Source: Mytilinidion resinicola (Eukaryota > Ascomycota > Dothideomycetes > Mytilinidiales > Mytilinidiaceae). From it: a DNA stretch of 47,511 bases. Made by a program: the position numbers and the translations under genes. Positions 42,157 to 47,511 of this stretch are shown here, piece after piece (position 1 is the first letter of the stretch; every line of letters starts with the position of its first letter). The DNA lies in contig NW_022985442.1 in assembly GCF_010093595.1 (NCBI RefSeq), forward strand, positions 2,103,498 through 2,151,008, read 5' to 3'. The notes under the pieces were generated by a model, which worked only from the letters and a program-made list of their open reading frames with translations, ran no database searches and was not told where the DNA came from.

Positions 42157-45100
42157 GGGGACGAGAACTTTAAGCCCGGACGTATATATTAGCGCAGATC
42201 CTGTGCAGTTATATATAGATCCCGCGCAGGCATAGTTGTATTATAAGTTAGGCTACAGTTATAATAGTTTGGCGGGTGGTTAGGGTAATCGGCAACCGCA
42301 GCAACTGTGGCAGCGAGGCGAAAAGGGGGTGGAAATTGCACCCAGCAACCTATAAGTAGCACTCGTCGCCGCCTATTAAATATTAAGCAAGAGTTAATTC
42401 CAGAGGCAGACTAAGTATTTAAAATAGCTAAATCCAGTACTAAAAGCAGGTATTTTAAGCATTTAGCCAAATTCCAATTAGCTATTTGCAAGGAGTACAG
42501 GTATAGCGTATAGCTAGACCAGATTAAAGGCCATTTACAAAAGATCTATAAGGTACCGCGCAAAAAGGCCGATTTAATTAGAGAAAGTGTGCGTAAATAG
42601 CCCGGAGTTATCTAGTATCTAAGTAAGTTTAAAATACCGGACAGTATTATAGCGCCAGTTAGCCAGTTGCTGTTGTATTTAGATAGATTATTATATTAAC
42701 TAGAACTAGGCTGTTGCTGTTATATATTGCAGAGTATTAGGGCAATAAGAAAGTATTAGCAAAAAATCTATAGGTGGTTAGCAGGAAGGAAGCCAGGACG
42801 GCTAAGTTAATTAGGAGAAAAAAGGGTGCAGGCACGTATTAAAAAGGCATTTAAACATGTCTATTGCCAGCGGTTTTTTATATAAGGCCACGGATTACAG
42901 TATTTTAAAGTGCAATAACCTAGGCAAGGCCAGGAAGCCAGGCTAGAACCTGTTCCCGTTAACGGTAAGATTATATAGGCGCAGTTGGGGAAGAAAATAG
43001 CAGAGGCGTAGGTAAATATAGAGAAGCAAGTCTAAATAACTATTTAAGCCGGCGAGAGAGACAAGGTAAACCTGTAGTTAGAGCGGACGCAGTAGTTGCT
43101 ATATTTAGTAGGTATAGAGAGGCCGGATTTATTAGCATATATTAAGGAGCTAAATATAGACCTAAAGCAGGAGGAGGAACCCGTTAAAGCCGCAATTTAG
43201 GAGGCTATAGACGGGTTAGCGCGGTTTAGCCAGGCGTTAGTTATTAATTAAGTCGGCGTATTTATGCGGTTAGAGGCAATTTAAACAGAGAAGCACTAAA
43301 CGCGGTACTAGCCGTTGCAGCCGTATATAGACGAGAAGTTGATTAGCAAATATACCCGGCTGTAGAAGCAGATGTTAATGTTTTTTGCCCGTACGCAGCG
43401 CAAGTATAAGTGGAAGAGCCCTAAGTACTAGTTTACGCGGCGGCAGCAAGAGGCGTAGGAGGCGTTAATTAAGCAGGCCGAGCGAGAGGTAGAGGGAGAG
43501 GATAAGATAGAAGAGGAGGAAAAGGATAAAATAGAAGAAAAGGAGAATAAAATAGAAATTAATAAAATAGATAGCGATAAGAAGCAGGGAACAGGAGATA
43601 GCAGGCCTAAGAACGCCAGTAGTAAGCCAGAAGGGTTAACAGGCATCTAGAAGGCGTGTTTGCAGTTTTATATTAAGTTGCTAAACTAATCTATTACCCG
43701 CAAGGAGTATAACAGCCCGTTAGTATATATATTAGCGGTGTTGGGTGTTAAAAAGGACGGCTGGAAGGGCCCCGAGTTATATCCGCCTATTTTATTAGCC
43801 GTTATTAAGGTCACCCGTTTTATAGTGGTTTAGCAAGCGTTAGAGTTATTAAAGCCGTTTTAAGATAGCGAGTTTAACAGCAATAGTGCGTATAAGAGCG
43901 ACGACAGCAGCACGCTGTCCCGGCAGCGGCAGAAAGGATGTTTGCAGTTTATTTAAGAGATAATAGATAAGTTTATAGTCCGAGGGAGCCACGGGCCAAT
44001 ATAGTAGATATTAGATTTACGGATATACGGGTTAAAGATCTATTATAACAGCATATTAAGAGGCTATATTAAATGGATAGGCTATAACGAGTTGTTATAT
44101 AAGGGGTTGTATTTTAATATAGCCTAGTTCCGCAGCATAGTACACAGGTTAGTTATAAAAAGCCGACAGTTATTGTTAGAAAAGCTATTGTTTTTCAATA
44201 GCGGGATTTTAGTATATATATATGCTGAAATCCCGCTACCTAGCAAACGGAACAAGATAACTAATTAAGTGCCCGTAATCCTATAGAGTGAATTACGGGA
44301 CAATCCAATAGATAAGTAACCGGGATAGAATTTTTTAAAGGACTATTAAACGCGGTTGCCCGTTAATAGAGAAACGTAGTTGTTTAATTGTATCGGACGC
44401 GATCCTGTAACCTAAGAAAGGTTTTTAAAGGCAGAATACCGCTCGGGTATTAATTAACAAGGAGTTAAGCAGTATATATTACGCGTAATCGAATTCCGAG
44501 AGAAGTTAATTATATTAATATATATATTAGGGGGGCAGCCAGTATAAAAACCTAAGGTTTTAAGCGTTCGGCATAGTAATATAGTAAAGGGCGGGCATTG
44601 CAATATATTTATCGAGGACGGTATAGTAGTATTTATAACGCGATACTATAAGGGTTATATAGTTAGTAGCAATATTAAGATTATCTATTAATATATACCG
44701 CGTAAGGTGGGGGAGTTATTAGTATAGTATTTATAGTTAGTATTGCTGTTCCAGCAGCAATTAAAGGCGATAGTATGGGAAAAAAAGGCAATATTATCGC
44801 ATTTATAGCCGGCCGACCCAAGCGGGCGTAAGTAGACATCGGAACAGTTGCAACAGGCGTTAAAGCGCAAAAGCAGGGTCAGGTTAGAGCAGAAGCTAAC
44901 TATTTAGTTATACCGTAAAATTACTATTAGTATTAGCAGAAGGTTTATACGCAGTTTAACAGCATTTAGGGCAGAGGATAATAATAATAATAAAGAGTAG
45001 AATAAGGAGAATATAGCAGCAGCAATTGCAGACGAGTAGGCCGGGTATACATCGCACGTTGCCGGGTTAGTGTATACGCGAGCAATTATAGAGCAGGCAG

Positions 45101-47166
45101 AAGCGGTGGCCGATAAAAGGCAGCAGTTCCGGGTATTAAGTATAGATTAGCATCGGTTTTTAGGATATTAGTCGGCCGTTAATAATAAGTTTATATTAAA
45201 GAAGCGGAAGCGGGCTCTATTTAAAAGCGAAGCAGATAAAGGTTAAAAAGATTAATAGGCGCGGTTAAGGAAGATAAATATAGCGGTATAGTTAAAGCGG
45301 ATAATAGGTACAGAGGCGGTGTTCCGAGGCATGCAGGAGGACGTAATCGCGATAATTACGGCAGGCGAGAGCCCGGTAGTAGCAGTAATACCAACTAGTA
45401 TAGGAAAAAGCTTATTATTTATATTGCCAGCGTGGGCAGAGCAGGGTGGAATAATAGTAGTTGTAGTGCTATTAATTATATTATAAGGGGATATAAAGCG
45501 GCAATATAAGAAGCTAGGTATTTCGTATAAAGAATAGAAAGGACGGCACCCCCTAAATACGGCAGCTGTTGTATTAGTAACGCCGGAATCCGCCGTTAGT
45601 AAGGGATTTATAACGTTTTTAAATCGATTAAAGGCAACGCGGCAGCTGGATCGGATTATTATTAACAAGTATTATATTATTTTAAACTGTTAATATATAT
45701 TCCGGAAGCAGATATAGCAGTTAGGTAAGCTGGTGGCGGCTAAGACGCAGATAGTGTTGTTAACCGCAATATTGCCGCCGATAGAGGAAGGGGAATTATA
45801 TTAAAAAATGTATTTCTAGAGGGAGCAGGTAAAGATATTTAGGGCGAGGACGGTATAAGTAAATATAGCGTATTATATAGTTCGAGTAGATAGAAAAGGA
45901 AAATAGGAAATAGAGGAAGCGGTTTTAGGGATAATTTAAAGGAAAATTTAGAGGATTTAAACTAGGAAGGTAGTAGTATATAGTAGCACAGTTGGAAAAG
46001 TAAAGAAAATAGCGCAGGCGTTAGATTACAGCGCGTATTACTATAATACAGTAGGTAAAGTAAGTATATTAAGCAAGTTTATAGACGGTAAGCAACAGGT
46101 AATTATAGTAATAAGCGCGTTAGGTATAGAGGTGGATATACCGGATATTTAGTGCATTATATATATAAATCGGCCGCGAATATTATTAGATTACGCACAG
46201 GAGAGTAGTAGGGCGGGGCGGAACAGATTGCGGAGCAAGGCAATTATAGTTAAAGAAAGGGGTAAAAGGAGAAGTAAAGGAAATAGGCAGATAGAAGAAA
46301 AGCGGCGGTTAGTAGGGTTATATATAGAAGGGGAAAGTAAGGTAGAGAAATATAGAAGGATTATATTAAACAGGTATTTAAACGGGCGAGGGGATAGAAA
46401 TAGGTATAAGGAAGGTAAAAAGTTATATAATATTTGCGGCGGAGTAGAAAAGGAGGTGGAAAAGGTGGAAGAGGAAATAGAAAAGGCCGAGGAAAAGGTT
46501 AAAAAAAAGGTGGGCGGGTAAGCGGTGCAGAAGGAGAATAATAAGGTTATATAAGAGGAGATATAGCGCGAGTTCTAGCAATAGAAGCAGGAAAAACAGG
46601 GCCCGCAGCAGGATTTAATTTAGGGTAGATAATAAGAGTTTATAGAGGTGGAATAGTTGCGGCAGCAGTTATAGTAGTAGGCAGGGCGATACGGAGTATA
46701 TAAAGCAGCGGGTTTAGAGCGGAGCAATTATAATTTACGGCAGTATTAGAGATAAAAGAGTTAATAGGCAAAGGAGATAGTAAAGATATTAGAGGGGAGG
46801 ATTAAGTTCGAGGTATTTTCGGGTTGTTTTTAGTATAGGGTGCTATAAGAAATTTGCAATTAATAGGAGAGTAATAGACAGGGTAGGTATCGGAAGGTTT
46901 AAGGCGGGTATTGCTAGTATACGGGTGTAGTAATAGCCGGGTTTATTAGGTTAATATTTAGGTATAAAACAGAGGTTTAGGAGCGTTAGAGGCGCCGGAT
47001 AGGGGAGATAGAAGTAGATATAGATTCGGACGAGGAGTTAGTTAGTTATTTAGAAGGGAAACGGCAGTTAGAGGTAGTAGAAAGTAATAATTTAGCAGGA
47101 GAGTTTTATTAGATTACCAGGTTAATAGTAGAGTAGGTAGAATAGTAGAGAGATGTATATTTTTAA
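42157..47166 (+). pseudogene. telomere-linked RecQ-like helicase (TLH family) pseudogene
   Basis: One frame runs from about 42360 to TAA at 47164-47166, interrupted only by TAG/TAA at Gln/Trp-type codons; no frameshift is needed over 4.8 kb. The N-terminal Cys/His region (FQLAICKEYRYSV...IKGHLQKIYKVP) is the DUF3505-like domain found with these helicases. The middle part (TRKEYNSPLVYILAVLGVKK, KDGWKGPELYPPILLAVIKV, RGSHGPI, YGLKIYYNSILRGYIKWIGY) is typical of fungal TLH proteins. Helicase motifs: Walker A VIPTSIGKS (45379-45420, normally GxGK), motif II NKYY at 45664-45675 (DECH type), SALGIEVDIPDI, and motif VI QESSRAGRNR near 46200. Family role: RecQ-like helicase genes at chromosome ends. 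A frame at 42157-42358 (DVYISADPVQLYIDPAQA) may be an upstream exon. Confidence 0.85.
44200..44237. repeat. 10-bp inverted repeat with AT-rich loop
   Basis: AGCGGGATTT at 44200-44209 and AAATCCCGCT at 44228-44237, inside the TLH pseudogene. The GC-rich stem survived in an AT-rich region. Confidence 0.7.
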
Positions 47167-47511
47167 GGAAAAAAATAATATATAATAAATATAATATAAA
47201 AATTAAATAGGATAGGATTAGTTTAAAAGGTGTATTATATTATTTAGAGGTTATAAAAAGATAAATTAGGTAAAAATAATTCCAAATTAAAAGAAATATA
47301 ATATAGTTTATAGTATAATAATAGAAGTATAGTAAAAAGGTAAAATTATAATATAATATAGTAGTAGAAATATAGTAAAAAGATAAAAGTATAAATATAA
47401 GTAAATATTATATTATTAGGGTAAGAAAGTAAAAGTAGATATAAATTAGGTAAATAAATATTAATAATTAGAAAAGAAAAATATTAGTATTATAAAATTC
47501 CAATAAAAAAA
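47167..47511. other. AT-rich tail after the helicase pseudogene
   Basis: Extremely A/T-rich with recurring atataataaata-like words; no telomere repeats and no gene seen. The window ends inside it. Confidence 0.6.

Larger units (their letters stand above)
22760..47511. other. RIP-degraded AT-rich block
   Basis: From about 22.8 kb the DNA becomes TpA-rich and CpA/TpG-poor, and almost no open frame exceeds 70 codons although recognisable proteins can be read through stops. Conserved motifs are changed by transitions (RT YLDD to YLNN, helicase DECH to NKYY, protease DSGA to NSSA). Small GC-rich pockets remain (for example about 24556-24592, 41881-42010). This is the classic state of RIP-silenced repeats in ascomycetes. 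Confidence 0.9.

Noticed and set aside
43428..43646. 72-residue minus-strand ORF with hydrophobic Ser/Leu-rich sequence
   Set aside because: It is the antisense shadow of the acidic Glu/Lys-rich stretch in the TLH pseudogene.
45252..45668. 138-residue minus-strand ORF
   Set aside because: Antisense to the helicase Walker A region; open only because RIP changed codons on the other strand.
46228..46521. 97-residue Lys/Arg/Glu-rich ORF read as a separate gene
   Set aside because: It lies in the same frame as the TLH helicase and begins inside motif VI; it is a stop-free piece of that pseudogene.

Overview
The window looks like nuclear DNA of a filamentous ascomycete (Pezizomycotina). Many introns are 47-60 nt with GT...CTAAC/CTGAC...AG signals, regulators are of fungal types (Zn2Cys6, bZIP, Myb/SANT), and the right half carries the mark of repeat-induced point mutation (RIP: C-to-T and G-to-A, mostly CpA to TpA). 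I cannot name the genus from sequence alone.

Layout. (1) About 1-22.7 kb is a base-balanced gene island: a small two-exon unknown gene (1.4-1.85 kb), a decayed coiled-coil pseudogene (2.4-2.9 kb), a regulator with a new-looking Cys/His module and a damaged Zn2Cys6 (3.1-4.0 kb), a vacuolar-type Ca2+/H+ exchanger (4.5-6.1 kb), a transposase-like tail (7.3-7.8 kb), an Est1-type DNA/RNA-binding protein (7.8-10.2 kb or further), a mosaic of duplicated and inverted repeats (10.8-13.05 kb) with a 52-bp palindrome, a small multi-exon membrane protein (13.1-13.9 kb), a C2H2 + Zn2Cys6 regulator sharing the same Cys/His module (14.8-16.1 kb), two abutting bZIP-like segments (16.9-17.7 kb), a Myb/SANT gene (18.4-20.4 kb) and a pogo-type DDE transposon (20.4-21.9 kb). 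(2) From about 22.7 kb to the end is a RIP-degraded, AT-rich block. It holds two degraded unknown genes, a Ty3/Gypsy chromovirus inserted inside another copy of its own family (25.2-40.5 kb, with a 5-bp TSD), and a pseudogene of the fungal telomere-linked RecQ-like helicase (TLH) family (42.2-47.2 kb).

Main message. Several genes in the otherwise normal island carry isolated disabling changes. The exchanger, the Est1-type gene and the Myb gene have single in-frame stops, and the bZIP gene has a 1-nt frameshift. Most of the stops can be explained by one CpA-to-TpA change. This suggests mild RIP of duplicated accessory genes, or RIP leaking from the repeat block, in a subtelomeric or accessory compartment. 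The TLH relic supports a subtelomeric origin. In the TLH relic the frame is preserved for more than 4.5 kb and broken only by stops, and its DECH box and Walker A are changed by transitions.

Most interesting candidates: the Cys/His module shared by the two regulators, with opposite domain order; the antisense Cys-rich/coiled-coil reading frame kept between the chromodomain and the 3' LTR in both Gypsy copies; the pair of 289-bp repeats, one intact and one RIP-mutated, which records the mutation spectrum directly; and the long palindrome within the repeat mosaic. All gene models were read by eye; no database search or alignment program was run.
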